NCBI GenBank assembly: GCA_913061095.1
Contig: CAJXVM010000005.1
Coordinates: 124,001 to 188,000 of the forward strand
Length of the DNA: 64,000 bases
From: an uncultured Ignavibacteria bacterium
GTDB taxonomy: Bacteria > Bacteroidota > Ignavibacteria > SZUA-365
Direction of reading: 5' to 3'
The notes beneath the pieces were generated by a model. The model was not told the DNA's origin and did not search any database. It was given only the letters and a program-made list of their open reading frames with translations. Position numbers and translations under genes: made by a program. This document shows positions 34,764 to 43,600 of the stretch, piece by piece (within the stretch, counting starts at the first letter, position 1; each line of letters starts with the position of its first letter).

Positions 34764-36772
34764 TTTCTCATGGCCTCGTATACGAGTTCTGCAATATCCT
34801 TCACTTCCACTTCCTCATTCTTCTCCTTCTCCTTCACCCCGTCGGTCATCATGGTCATGCAGAACGGACATGCCGACGCGATGGTCTCCGCACCGGTCGA
34901 CAGGGCTTCTTCGGTCCGTTCGATGTTGACGCGTTTGCCCTCCGTCTCCTCCATGAACATCTGCGCGCCGCCGGCGCCGCAGCAGAAACCCTTGTCGCGG
35001 CTGCGCTCCATTTCGACGAGGTTGAGTCCGTCGATGTGCACAATGGACGATCGCGGCTCGTCGTAGATCTCGTTGTAGCGGCCGAGATAGCAGCTGTCAT
35101 GGAAGGTGACGTCCTTTCTCAGCGGCGAGTCGAGCAGGATCACGCCCTGTTCGACGAGCTGGCTGATCAGCTCGGAATGGTGAATGACGTTGTATTCGCC
35201 GCCGAACTGCGGGAATTCATTCTTCAGCGAGTGGAAACAGTGCGGGCAGGCTGTGACGATGTTCTTCACCCTGTAGGAATTCAGCGTTTCGATATTCTCC
35301 ATCATCAGCATCTGGGCGAGATACTCGTTGCCCGCACGGCGCGCGGGATCGCCGTTGCACTTCTCTTCCTTTCCGAGAATGGCGAAGCGAAGTCCGGCCT
35401 TCCTGAGGATATGTGCCAGTGCGACGCTGACCTTCTTATAGCGCGCATCGAAGCTGCCCGCGCAGCCCACCCAGAACAGGTAGTCGATTTCCTCGGCGCT
35501 GCCGAGCTCGGAAAGCTGCGGGATGTCGAGTCCGTCGGCCCACGACGCACGGTCTTCCGGACTGAATTGCCACGGCGCGAAGTTGTTTTCGAGATTGCGG
35601 AACAGTACCTGCAGCTGCTCGGGGAATTCACCCTCGGTAAGCGCAAGATAGCGGCGCATGTCGACGATCTCGTCGACGTGTTCGATCATGACCGGACACT
35701 CGGTTACGCAGGCGCGGCAGGTCGTGCAGGCCCAGAGCTCCTGCGGCGTGATGTAGTCATGCAGCAGCTGCTTCTCGAGCACGGGAGAATCCTCGATGCC
35801 CTTCACCATGACGGGAGCCTTTTCCTCGAAGCGCGTGCGTGTATCCACGATGATTTTCTTCGGGGAAAGCAGCTTTCCGGTGATGTTCGCCGGACAGGCG
35901 GCGGTGCAGCGGCCGCAGTGCGTGCAGGTGTAGCTGTCGAAGAGCTGCTTCCAGGTGAAATCCTCGATATCGGAGTTGCCGAATTTTTCGGCGGTTTCAT
36001 CCTCCAGGTCCAGCGGCTTCAGCGCGCCGTCACCCTCCTTGTGGATGCCCTTGTTGCTGAAATACACATTCGGGATGGAGGTGATGACGTGGAAGTGCTT
36101 CGAGTAGGGCAGGAAATTCAGGAAGCCCAGCACCAGCACGATGTGCACCCACCAGGCGATCTCGAAGAGCACGTGCGTGCCGCTTCCGCTGCCGAACCAG
36201 CCGGCCATGGCGGCGCTGATGAAGCGCGCGTTGCCGGCGAAATCGGCGCCGTCGCCGAGCGCGATGCGCGTGGCGTTCTGTACGAACATGGAAATCATGA
36301 TCAGCGCGATCGTGATGAGGATCACCGTGGCGTCCATCTGCGACGGTGTGTCGAGTTCGCGCAGGCGCTTCGGTCCCGCCACGTAGCGGCGGAAGAGGGC
36401 GAAGAGCACGGCGAAGAGCACCGCGGCGGCAACAAGGTCGGTGGCGGCGCCGATCACGGGATAGACGGGACCGAGAAATGCGAATGAAAATCCGGGAATG
36501 AGCCCTTCGCCGATCGATTCCAGCACTGCGAGCAGGAGGATGACAAAGCCCCAGAAAATGGCAAAGTGAATCGGTCCCTGCACAGGATCGCGCAGGATTT
36601 TCGTCTGTCCGAAGGCGATCGCCAGCACATTGCCGATGCGCTTGTCGAAGTGGTCGAAGCGGTTTTCCGGCTTGGCGAGTTTCAGGTAGCCAAGGATTTT
36701 CCGGGCCGTGTATCCGAACACGCCGAAGGCGGCGATCAGGACGAACAGAAAGATGATATTCTTGATTTCCAT
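34760..36772 (-). CDS. HdrD/GlpC-like Fe-S oxidoreductase with membrane cytochrome-like domain
   Basis: A 670-residue membrane iron-sulfur oxidoreductase. The N-terminal ~230 residues hold about six TM helices like a NarI/HdrE-type membrane subunit, with candidate haem-ligand His residues (for example His69, His210 and His226/228). Then come two 4Fe-4S motifs: CTHCGRCTAACP (283-294) and CTTCRACVTECP (349-360). Two cysteine-rich CCG domains follow (VGCAGS at 436, CPHC at 509 and CYLGRYN at 561, CCGAGG at 597, CPFC at 635), as in heterodisulfide reductase HdrD. Domain order suggests electron transfer between the quinone pool and a cytoplasmic donor or acceptor. Substrate unknown. It may use the menaquinone made by the men genes. 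Confidence 0.9.
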   Translation of the reverse strand: MEIKNIIFLFVLIAAFGVFGYTARKILGYLKLAKPENRFDHFDKRIGNVLAIAFGQTKILRDPVQGPIHFAIFWGFVILLLAVLESIGEGLIPGFSFAFLGPVYPVIGAATDLVAAAVLFAVLFALFRRYVAGPKRLRELDTPSQMDATVILITIALIMISMFVQNATRIALGDGADFAGNARFISAAMAGWFGSGSGTHVLFEIAWWVHIVLVLGFLNFLPYSKHFHVITSIPNVYFSNKGIHKEGDGALKPLDLEDETAEKFGNSDIEDFTWKQLFDSYTCTHCGRCTAACPANITGKLLSPKKIIVDTRTRFEEKAPVMVKGIEDSPVLEKQLLHDYITPQELWACTTCRACVTECPVMIEHVDEIVDMRRYLALTEGEFPEQLQVLFRNLENNFAPWQFSPEDRASWADGLDIPQLSELGSAEEIDYLFWVGCAGSFDARYKKVSVALAHILRKAGLRFAILGKEEKCNGDPARRAGNEYLAQMLMMENIETLNSYRVKNIVTACPHCFHSLKNEFPQFGGEYNVIHHSELISQLVEQGVILLDSPLRKDVTFHDSCYLGRYNEIYDEPRSSIVHIDGLNLVEMERSRDKGFCCGAGGAQMFMEETEGKRVNIERTEEALSTGAETIASACPFCMTMMTDGVKEKEKNEEVEVKDIAELVYEAMRK

Positions 36773-36833
36773 GTGTATGGGCTCGAGAGGTGAGACAGGG
36801 CTGGTGCAGAGGGTGTGTGGACCCGTATATCCA

Positions 36834-36864
36834 AAAATTTACGGATTGCCCCGCAGAGTACCAA
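36834..36864 (-). promoter_or_regulatory. Promoter of the Fe-S oxidoreductase operon
   Basis: Minus strand: TTGGTA (36864-36859), a 17-bp spacer, TAAATTTT (36841-36834). Leader of about 55 bases to 36772. Confidence 0.6.
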
Positions 36865-36908
36865 GGGAGCAGGAGCACGAGCACGTAACGGGCGATGCCC
36901 TGCGCTAA

Positions 36909-36928
36909 CCCCACGCGTGAGCGTGGGG
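36909..36928. other. Hairpin upstream of the Fe-S oxidoreductase promoter
   Basis: CCCCACGC (36909-36916) and GCGTGGGG (36921-36928) with the loop GTGA. It follows the stop codon of the Omp28-like gene (36949) on the minus strand. There is no T-tract; perhaps a weak terminator or a dispersed repeat. Confidence 0.4.
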
Positions 36929-36948
36929 CCTGCGCATGGGATCTCCGG

Positions 36949-39018
36949 CTATTTCACAACCTGCATTACCCGGCTGCCTGTGAGGACGCCGCGGTCGAAG
37001 AGCCGGTAATAATACACTCCCGGACGATACCCGGCGGTCGCGATGCGCAGCTGCGCGGCACCGGGAGCGACGATGCGCGATTCGACGAGACGTCCGTTGA
37101 TGTCGTACACAAGCAACTGGCGCTCACGGGGAGCAGCATCCAGCGGAATGACCGTCTCCGCACTCACGGGATTCGGGTAGTTCTGTCCGAGTGTCAGCGA
37201 TTTCACGGCGGCTTCGTAATCCACCGAACTGATGACTCCGTGGAACCACTGCCAGGTGCGCTTCATGATTTCGCTGCGCACGGCGGTATCCCGCAGCATC
37301 TCCATTCCGATCCCGAAATACACACTCTTGAAATCATTCTTTTCGCCATATATCGCAGCAACCCTGCTTTCGTCGCTGTTGTAATAGGCAAGCGCAACGC
37401 CTTCGGGAGTGGGACGCAGCACTTCCGGATACATGTACGGCTGTCCCTGGGAATTCGTGCCGTATGCGTTCTCGATCACGGCAGGCGACATATCACCGAA
37501 CAGTGGATCGCCGCTCATGAATGAGAGCTGCGAGTTATTGGAATCACCGTCGTCGGTGTAGTTGGCGAAAAGATAGGACCGGTAGAATGCACGCGTGGCG
37601 GATGTGCCCCGGCCATCGGGGTCGAATGTATCCCAGCCGATATCCTGCCCGGCGATGAACAGATTGCCGCCATCGCTGAGGAAGCCCATCATGGCGCGCG
37701 CGAAGGCATCGGGCAGTCCGGGGAAAGCCCAGCCGGCGTTGTAATACACATGCCCGACCTCGTCGAGCATGCCCGCGTCCCAGGCGCGCAGGAAGGTGCT
37801 CAGCGATGTCGCGGCGTGCGTGCTGCTGCCCGCGGCCGCGATACCCGCGAGATAGGAATCCTGGAAATCCGCGGCCCTTGTGTCGTCACCGCTGCCCCAG
37901 CTGTTGTCGTTGTTGACCAGAATGTCACTCACGCCGGAGATCACACCGAAGCTCAGGTGCTGGGGATTCAGTTCGGTATCGTCGAGAGAGGCCATATTCA
38001 GCATCAGATCGGCGATGCCCGGATCGCTGCCGACCGGAACGGAAACGGTGATTTCCGCCGATGACTGCGCCGGCACGGCAATATCCGTTTCACCGCTCGA
38101 CGCACTGCCGTCGACCTCGTACTCGGCGGACCAGTTGCCCGGGGTTACCGCTGCGAGACTGAGCCGGACGTTTGCCTCCTCGTCGCCGAGATTTTCGACG
38201 CGCGCGGTGAAGCTGCTTGTCTGATCCGCGCTGCCTTTCTTGAACTGGCTGTCGTCGGTGACGAGTTCGATGGCGGGAATGGATGACATCGATGCATTGA
38301 TCACATCGCGGCTGCCGTCGAGCTGCACCCAGACGACGGTGAAAATCCGGGTCGTATCCCACTCCGCCAGATCGTACTCGTATTCCCAGCTTCGTGTCAC
38401 CGACTGTCCGATGCCGGCCGGAGTGAACTCCTCACCCTCGGCGGTAGTCAGAAAGCGGCGGAAGACATTCGAAAAATCTTTCTCTCCGTTCGTGCCCGGC
38501 GCCGAGGCATAATTGACCTCGCTCTCGACAACGGCCGCGCGCACGCGGATACCCGCCGAAGGCACCTGTCCGAGACTGCTGAACGTCGCCTGCACCGTGC
38601 GGCGAGTCCCGTCGGAGCTTTCCACCACGCGGATGCGCAGGGGACTGCTCTCAGCCGACGCGCGATCCAGAATATCCTGCGAGACGCCGGACGGGCTGCC
38701 ATTGTACTCATTTCCTTCCATGATAATGGTGGGCACGGCGCGCACACCGTAGAACTTCACACGCGTGTCGACCTCATCCTTGTTGTAGGCGTTCATCGGG
38801 TCGCGTCCGGGCCAGACGGTGTGATAGGCGATGTGTATGTAGTTGCCCTTGTTCTCGTCCATGATATTCTCTTCGAATATCGGATTCTGCGAGGCACAGG
38901 GGGCGCAGCTCGCATTCGTGAAATGTTCGAAGAGCACGATCTTGCGTGCCTGCGCGGACGCATCCTGCGTACCGGCACACAGGAGAAGCACAGCGGCGAG
39001 AAATAACAGTCGCTTCAT
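36949..39018 (-). CDS. Omp28-like secreted protein with thioredoxin fold and T9SS tail
   Basis: A 689-residue exported protein. Signal peptide about 1-22. Residues about 25-120 are a thioredoxin-like domain of the Omp28 type, with CAPC at about 37-40 after HFTNAS and the cis-Pro context RAVPTIIM. Ig-like beta domains occupy the middle (about 130-330). A further alpha/beta domain around 335-560 has SDILVNNDNSWG and MGFLSDGGNLFIAGQDIGWD, resembling a class I glutamine amidotransferase-like flavodoxin fold. The C-terminus (QNYPNPVSAETVIPL, then RPGVYYYRLF) is a type A Por sorting domain. It is predicted to be a surface protein with possible redox activity. Confidence 0.85.
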   Translation of the reverse strand: MKRLLFLAAVLLLCAGTQDASAQARKIVLFEHFTNASCAPCASQNPIFEENIMDENKGNYIHIAYHTVWPGRDPMNAYNKDEVDTRVKFYGVRAVPTIIMEGNEYNGSPSGVSQDILDRASAESSPLRIRVVESSDGTRRTVQATFSSLGQVPSAGIRVRAAVVESEVNYASAPGTNGEKDFSNVFRRFLTTAEGEEFTPAGIGQSVTRSWEYEYDLAEWDTTRIFTVVWVQLDGSRDVINASMSSIPAIELVTDDSQFKKGSADQTSSFTARVENLGDEEANVRLSLAAVTPGNWSAEYEVDGSASSGETDIAVPAQSSAEITVSVPVGSDPGIADLMLNMASLDDTELNPQHLSFGVISGVSDILVNNDNSWGSGDDTRAADFQDSYLAGIAAAGSSTHAATSLSTFLRAWDAGMLDEVGHVYYNAGWAFPGLPDAFARAMMGFLSDGGNLFIAGQDIGWDTFDPDGRGTSATRAFYRSYLFANYTDDGDSNNSQLSFMSGDPLFGDMSPAVIENAYGTNSQGQPYMYPEVLRPTPEGVALAYYNSDESRVAAIYGEKNDFKSVYFGIGMEMLRDTAVRSEIMKRTWQWFHGVISSVDYEAAVKSLTLGQNYPNPVSAETVIPLDAAPRERQLLVYDINGRLVESRIVAPGAAQLRIATAGYRPGVYYYRLFDRGVLTGSRVMQVVK

Positions 39019-39060
39019 GATGACAACCCGTTTGGTGAAAAGGTCGGCTAAAGGATTGGA

Positions 39061-39091
39061 AAAACATGCGGAAAATTCCGCACTTCGTCAA
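39061..39091 (-). promoter_or_regulatory. Promoter with palindromic operator, Omp28-like gene
   Basis: Minus strand: TTGACG (39091-39086), a 17-bp spacer, CATGTTTT (39068-39061). The perfect inverted repeat TGCGGAA-TT-TTCCGCA (39082-39067) fills the spacer and touches the -10, where a repressor would block RNA polymerase. Confidence 0.55.
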
Positions 39092-39169
39092 GGCATGGAG
39101 AAAAGGCATGCCGGATCGCCAGGCGAAGTCGCGCACGGCAACATGTGCAATCAATGTCAGGGGGAGGGA

Positions 39170-40066
39170 TTATTCCGTGTTTGAGGAAACGGGCGTAACC
39201 GTGTATCCCTCCTTTCGGAGGAGGGAGATCAGTCCGTCATCACCCGGCAGATGTCCGGCACCGACGGCGAAGAACGTGGATTTCTGCCGCGCCGCTCGCA
39301 GGATACGGGGAATCCAGTTTCGGTTCCGCTTTCCGATCAGCTCCTCACTGTAGCGGCCGTATTCGATCGATGAATTCAGGACGAGCTCTCGCAGTTTCAT
39401 CAGATCATGTGCCGTGTAGGCATCCGCGAGCCTGCGGAATTCGGCGCGCGCGCTGTCCATGTGATCGATGATCTCGAGTACCATGCGGCCCTGTTCTTTC
39501 AGCGGAATTGTGCTGAATGCTGAAAGCTGTTCCTCCGGCTGCTCGATGCCGATGACTTCCTTGTCCTGTCGCTGTGCCATGGCGATGAACATTTCTTCAT
39601 AGGAGGTGGATTTGCAGCCGATCACCTTGTTCACGAGCATGCCGATCATCCAGAGGGGACGGAGGTTGATCATCGGATCGATGGAGACACCAACCGAATC
39701 TTTCATCCACCTGTTGAGTCGCGCGTATTCTTCCTCGCTGAAGATGTCATGCAGCGTGCTGTCGCCCGGGAGGAAGGCGAGACGTCCGAGTTCGACGATC
39801 AGCCGCTGATCGTCGAGATCCAGTTCGAGCGCGACCTGCGCGCTGGTATCAACGGCACTTTCGATCGCATCGTTGATCACGACCTCGTCGGGGCAGATGG
39901 CATGGATGGTTCCGAACAGGTGGGAGGGAGCGGGGAGGTCGTTTCCCTCGATTTTCCACAGCAGACTCTGCGCCGGAGTATTCGGTTGCTGCGCGTGCAG
40001 GTTCCCGGATCGCCGCGCGGGTGCAGCCATCCAGAGAAGAATGAACATGAGGGCGACGAGTTTCAT
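39170..40066 (-). CDS. TraB/GumN-family protein
   Basis: A 298-residue exported protein of the TraB/GumN (TIKI-like) family. The signal peptide is about residues 1-25 (MKLVALMFILLWMAAPA). Family signatures are SHLFGTIHAICPDE near residue 50, the ELDLDD segment, and the second His late in the chain (GAGHLPGDDGLISLLRKEGY). Related eukaryotic TIKI proteins are metalloproteases; the bacterial role is uncertain. Nearby in-frame ATG codons at 40075, 40084 and 40093 could also be starts; 40066 puts the signal peptide first. Downstream of rlpA on the same strand. Confidence 0.8.
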   Translation of the reverse strand: MKLVALMFILLWMAAPARRSGNLHAQQPNTPAQSLLWKIEGNDLPAPSHLFGTIHAICPDEVVINDAIESAVDTSAQVALELDLDDQRLIVELGRLAFLPGDSTLHDIFSEEEYARLNRWMKDSVGVSIDPMINLRPLWMIGMLVNKVIGCKSTSYEEMFIAMAQRQDKEVIGIEQPEEQLSAFSTIPLKEQGRMVLEIIDHMDSARAEFRRLADAYTAHDLMKLRELVLNSSIEYGRYSEELIGKRNRNWIPRILRAARQKSTFFAVGAGHLPGDDGLISLLRKEGYTVTPVSSNTE

Positions 40067-40161
40067 CTTCAACATCCGATGCATGTTCAACACAGCATGT
40101 TCAACAACTGCGTTCCATCTCCTGTTCCAGGACTTTGCGCCCGAAAAGCGCTTCCCTGGTA

Positions 40162-40190
40162 TCTTCGTGTCCCCGTGCCTTCGTGCCTAC
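40162..40190. repeat. Phrase-like simple repeat between TraB and rlpA genes
   Basis: CTTCGTGT, CCCCGTGC and CTTCGTGCCT follow each other as variants of one short phrase. It resembles other intergenic simple-sequence tracts in this window. Confidence 0.4.
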
Positions 40191-40205
40191 AAAGAAAAAA
40201 CGCAT

Positions 40206-40889
40206 TCAGGGTATCCTGAACACGAAACCGTCAAATCCCTCCTCCTTCATCGTCTTGAGCTTCCATTTCGCTGCGGCCTCGGACTCATATCCCCCTACGA
40301 CGATGCGATGTACGCGCTGTCCCTTGACCATCGCCATCTGCACATGCACGTTTTCGATGCCGTGCTCCTTGAGGCGGTCGAGGTGAAGGATGAGGTTGTC
40401 CATCTTTTCGAACGATGCCACCTGCACGCCCCACCCGGTGATATCCGCGCGGGCGATATCCACGCGGAAAAACTCGACGTTGCCTTTGGATTTTTCGTGA
40501 TCGGCCTTGCCGTCATCGCCGATGACCTCCACTTTCACTTTTGCGGTTCCGGTCTTGATCATGTCGATTTTGGCTGCGGCCCCGCGGGAGAGGTCGATGA
40601 TGCGTCCCTTGAGATGCGGTCCGAAATCGTTGATGCGCACGATGACGGATTTCCCGTTCCCGAGATTGGTGACGCGGACCTTTGTATTGAAAGGAATCGT
40701 TTTGTGCGCGGCGGTCATGGCCCACATGCTGAAGCGCTCGCCGTTGGCGGTCTTTCTGCCGTGGAATTTCTTTCCGTAGAAGGAGGCGACGCCCGTCTGC
40801 GTAAATCCTGCCTGGGCGTAGATGTCCCCGCCGGGCATTGCGAGCATGACTGCTGTCAGAACCAGTGCCGCCGTATTTTTTCCGATCAT
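40206..40889 (-). CDS. rlpA: RlpA-like lytic transglycosylase with SPOR domain
   Basis: A 227-residue RlpA-family protein. Signal peptide about 1-28. The double-psi beta-barrel (about 30-110) carries [35 protein letters not shown] and the catalytic Asp in [18 protein letters not shown]. The C-terminal ~75 residues are a SPOR-like domain (GWGVQVASF, then [12 protein letters not shown]), which binds denuded peptidoglycan at division sites. The start at 40889 is favoured over 40910 because the predicted promoter leaves almost no leader for the longer form. It is divergent from the GH76-like gene. Confidence 0.88.
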   Translation of the reverse strand: MIGKNTAALVLTAVMLAMPGGDIYAQAGFTQTGVASFYGKKFHGRKTANGERFSMWAMTAAHKTIPFNTKVRVTNLGNGKSVIVRINDFGPHLKGRIIDLSRGAAAKIDMIKTGTAKVKVEVIGDDGKADHEKSKGNVEFFRVDIARADITGWGVQVASFEKMDNLILHLDRLKEHGIENVHVQMAMVKGQRVHRIVVGGYESEAAAKWKLKTMKEEGFDGFVFRIP

Positions 40890-40924
40890 GGCAAAACCGT
40901 CGATGGTCATGAAAATACGGTGGT

Positions 40925-40954
40925 TGAAGATAGCGATTTGAGGTTTTGCTTCAA
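40925..40954 (-). promoter_or_regulatory. Promoter of rlpA
   Basis: Minus strand: TTGAAG (40954-40949), a 16-bp spacer, TATCTTCA (40932-40925). One base shorter than the common spacing here. Confidence 0.45.
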
Positions 40955-41111
40955 ATCCCTTTCCCAACTGCATTGATGAAAATGAGAAAGCGAGGGGGCG
41001 AGCAGGATCGATCCATCGCGGGTTTCTCCGGCAATCCCCCGTTGGATTTCCCATTTGTCTGCAGAAATGCAGATATTACGTGAAAGCCCGCGAACGCAAT
41101 GACAGGATACC

Positions 41112-42332
41112 ATGACTAAGAAACGCAATGCCTCAGGGAAGGGTGCGTCGGAGCAGGGACGCACGGGGTTTCTCGTTCTGCTGATCGGAGGAGCCCTGTT
41201 CGCAATAGCCGTACTGTATGCGCTGGGGGCGTTTTCATTCCTCTCCAGCAACGGTTCGGCGACGCAGAACGAAGACGACGAACAGACGTCGTTTGTGCCG
41301 GAGGAAAAGTGGCTCAAGCGCGCATACGCCATTGACGATCTTTTTCACGAGGTGTACACTGCCGGTTGGGAAGGCGCCAACGGAGCGATCGGCGACGCAT
41401 TTCTCTATGCCGTGACCGGCGACAGCAGTCTGCTGCGCTTCCATACCGTGAAGCATCCCATGCGGGATCTGTTCAACGGAACCTGGGTGGACGACCGCGC
41501 CTGGGCTGCTCTGGCGGAAATGTACTGGTGGGATTTCACCGGACGTACGCGCGAGGAGTTCGTGGAATCCGCTGAAATCCGCTACGTGGAAGCGAAGATG
41601 CAGGGACGTCTCTCCAACCACGAGGGATACTGGAGCTGGTACAACTGGCCGCCGGAGTCAGACGTGCAGGATCAGATTTTCACCAACAGCAACATGAATC
41701 AGATGGTGACGGTGGCCTGCTGGCTGTATGAAGCCACGGGCAAGGAGGAGTACCTCGAGGACGCTCTCAAGGTGTGGAACGGCGACGGCACCGTTCCCGG
41801 TATCGAGCAGGTGCTTTACAAGGGAGACGGGATCTGGGAAGGCGCACGGGGTCCCGCAGCGTTCGGAAAGCAGCTGCCGTGGGAGGGTGCCTCGTACTGC
41901 GCGATCGGTGCGGCGCTGTATAACGTCACGAAAGACGAAAAATACAGGGATATCGCAGTAGCCACGGCACGGCGCATCATGGATCCCGCGACGGGATGGG
42001 TGGATCCGGATCATTATTACCAGCTGCGTATGGACGGCAATGGCGCGTTCGTGCATTTCATCCTCGATGCCTACATGCTGGCGCCCGAGGAGCTTCCTGG
42101 TATCCCGGCGAAGATCGAGCGCATGCTCGAGCATGTGTGGACGAATCATTTCGGCCGTGCGCGTGTTGTACTGCATCGGACGTCCGACCACGGCATCCGC
42201 AACGGCTGGAATCCCAATGGTGGCGAGGACGGCTATGGCGTCGATGAAGTCGGCACCGTGCACCCGCAGTCACAGGCCGTGCGCGCATTCGGCGTGTTCT
42301 GTTACGTGCTTGACAGGTACGTGAATCAGTAG
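41112..42332 (+). CDS. GH76-like glycoside hydrolase, membrane-anchored
   Basis: A 406-residue protein with an N-terminal TM anchor (about 19-42) and an (alpha/alpha)6-type domain. The double Asp in NGTWVDDRAWAALAEM matches the catalytic DD-x-x-W motif of family GH76 endo-alpha-1,6-mannanases. Other helices pair aromatic residues such as GYWSWYNWP and LPWEGASYCAIGAAL. Mature domain is on the periplasmic or outer side. The glycan is not known; alpha-mannan-like or wall polymers are possible. The next gene (DUF457) follows 40 bases later and is probably co-transcribed. Confidence 0.72.
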   Translation: MTKKRNASGKGASEQGRTGFLVLLIGGALFAIAVLYALGAFSFLSSNGSATQNEDDEQTSFVPEEKWLKRAYAIDDLFHEVYTAGWEGANGAIGDAFLYAVTGDSSLLRFHTVKHPMRDLFNGTWVDDRAWAALAEMYWWDFTGRTREEFVESAEIRYVEAKMQGRLSNHEGYWSWYNWPPESDVQDQIFTNSNMNQMVTVACWLYEATGKEEYLEDALKVWNGDGTVPGIEQVLYKGDGIWEGARGPAAFGKQLPWEGASYCAIGAALYNVTKDEKYRDIAVATARRIMDPATGWVDPDHYYQLRMDGNGAFVHFILDAYMLAPEELPGIPAKIERMLEHVWTNHFGRARVVLHRTSDHGIRNGWNPNGGEDGYGVDEVGTVHPQSQAVRAFGVFCYVLDRYVNQ

Positions 42333-42372
42333 CGGACTCATCCATCGCGGTCAATTTTCCCAGGATCAAGGA

Positions 42373-43452
42373 ATGGACTTCGTAACGCAGGTAACGCTCG
42401 GCGGAGCGGTTGGACAGGCAACCATGCACCGCGAACTCGGCAACAAGGCGGTGCTCTGGGGCATGCTCGCGGGCGCGTTGCCCGATCTCGACATCCTCGC
42501 GTATCCGCTGATGGACAACGTTGCGGAGCTCACCTGGCATCGCGCCATATCGCACAGCATCCTGCTGACCGTCGTGCTCACGCCCCTGCTGGGCTGGCTG
42601 ATTTCTCGAATCCACCGGCGTGAAGTCACTGTGGAGAAGGCCGCGCTGTTTACGTTTCTTGCGCTCGGGTCACATATCCTGATCGACCTGCTCACCACCT
42701 ATCCGACAATGATTCTGGAGCCGTTTTCGAACATGCAGGTGGCGTGGAACGTGCTCTTCATCATTGATCCGCTGTTCACACTGCCCCTGCTGATATTTCT
42801 TCTGCTCTCGCTTCTTCCCGGGGAGGTGCGGGCGAAACAGTTCCGCAACGCCGCGGGATTGATCCTCGCCGCTGCCTATGTCGTTGTTGCCCTTCTGCTC
42901 AAGTTCAGCGCGGTGACGGATTTCGAACGCGCACTGGCACGGCAGGATATCCCGGTGAAACGCATGATCACAACGGCGACGCCGTTCAACACCCTGCTCT
43001 GGCGCGGCATCGCGGAGACCGAAGGCGGTTACTGGATCGGATACCGATCGCTGTTCGATCAGGGCAGCAAGATCCCGTTCTGGTTTGTGCCGCGCAACGA
43101 AACACTGCTTTCGGATATCGAGGATCAGCGTGCGGTGCAAACGCTGCGATGGTTCACCGACGGCTGGTTCAGCGTCGTGCAGTCGCCCGGGGGAGAATTG
43201 TATTTCCGCGATCTGCGTTTCGGGGATTTCGACACCGCGCAGCCCGGCAACAGCTTCGGGTTTGGCGATCCGCGGGATCTTTCGTTCACATTTACCTTCC
43301 GACTCCTTCCCACGGGAGCGTCTTCGGGTCCTGACCAGCTGACCCTCGAGCGTGATTTTCCCATGCCGGATGTGAAATCGTCACTCACTGTGCTGTGGGA
43401 ACGCATCAAGGGCATCAATACCATTGAACAGGTGCGGCAGGGTATGCCGTGA
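42373..43452 (+). CDS. DUF457/YdjM-family membrane-bound metal-dependent hydrolase
   Basis: A 359-residue membrane protein of the YdjM/YbcI (DUF457) family. The N-terminal half has the metal-site histidines in AELTWHRAISHSI and DID in LPDLDILAY, with His661-type residues in GSHILIDLLTTYPT (here about 97-110). About four or five TM helices lie between 55 and 180. The C-terminal ~170 residues form a soluble domain with repeated Trp/Phe strands. Family function is poorly known; substrates are thought to be lipids or phospho-compounds. It has an AGGA ribosome binding site. Confidence 0.82.
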   Translation: MDFVTQVTLGGAVGQATMHRELGNKAVLWGMLAGALPDLDILAYPLMDNVAELTWHRAISHSILLTVVLTPLLGWLISRIHRREVTVEKAALFTFLALGSHILIDLLTTYPTMILEPFSNMQVAWNVLFIIDPLFTLPLLIFLLLSLLPGEVRAKQFRNAAGLILAAAYVVVALLLKFSAVTDFERALARQDIPVKRMITTATPFNTLLWRGIAETEGGYWIGYRSLFDQGSKIPFWFVPRNETLLSDIEDQRAVQTLRWFTDGWFSVVQSPGGELYFRDLRFGDFDTAQPGNSFGFGDPRDLSFTFTFRLLPTGASSGPDQLTLERDFPMPDVKSSLTVLWERIKGINTIEQVRQGMP

Positions 43453-43473
43453 CGAACCGCCGCGGCACAGGTG

Positions 43474-43548
43474 CACCCGCGCGTGACGGAGGCAGACGGT
43501 GAAACGCTGCAGTGTGCCGTCCGGCTGCGGGACACCCGCGCGTGACGG
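43474..43548. repeat. Direct repeat between DUF457 and methyltransferase genes
   Basis: CACCCGCGCGTGACGG occurs at 43474-43489 and 43533-43548, 59 bases apart. The neighbouring 43562-43586 has a GTGACA / TGTCAC inverted pair. The convergent spacer (43453-43600) holds no gene. Confidence 0.6.
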
Positions 43549-43600
43549 GGGACAGAGAGGTGTGACAGGGTGCGGACGGGTGTCACGGGGGCGAACGCTG

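Noticed and set aside
34754-36487. 577-codon open frame antisense to the Fe-S oxidoreductase
   Set aside because: The minus strand has all cysteine motifs and TM helices; the antisense frame has none.
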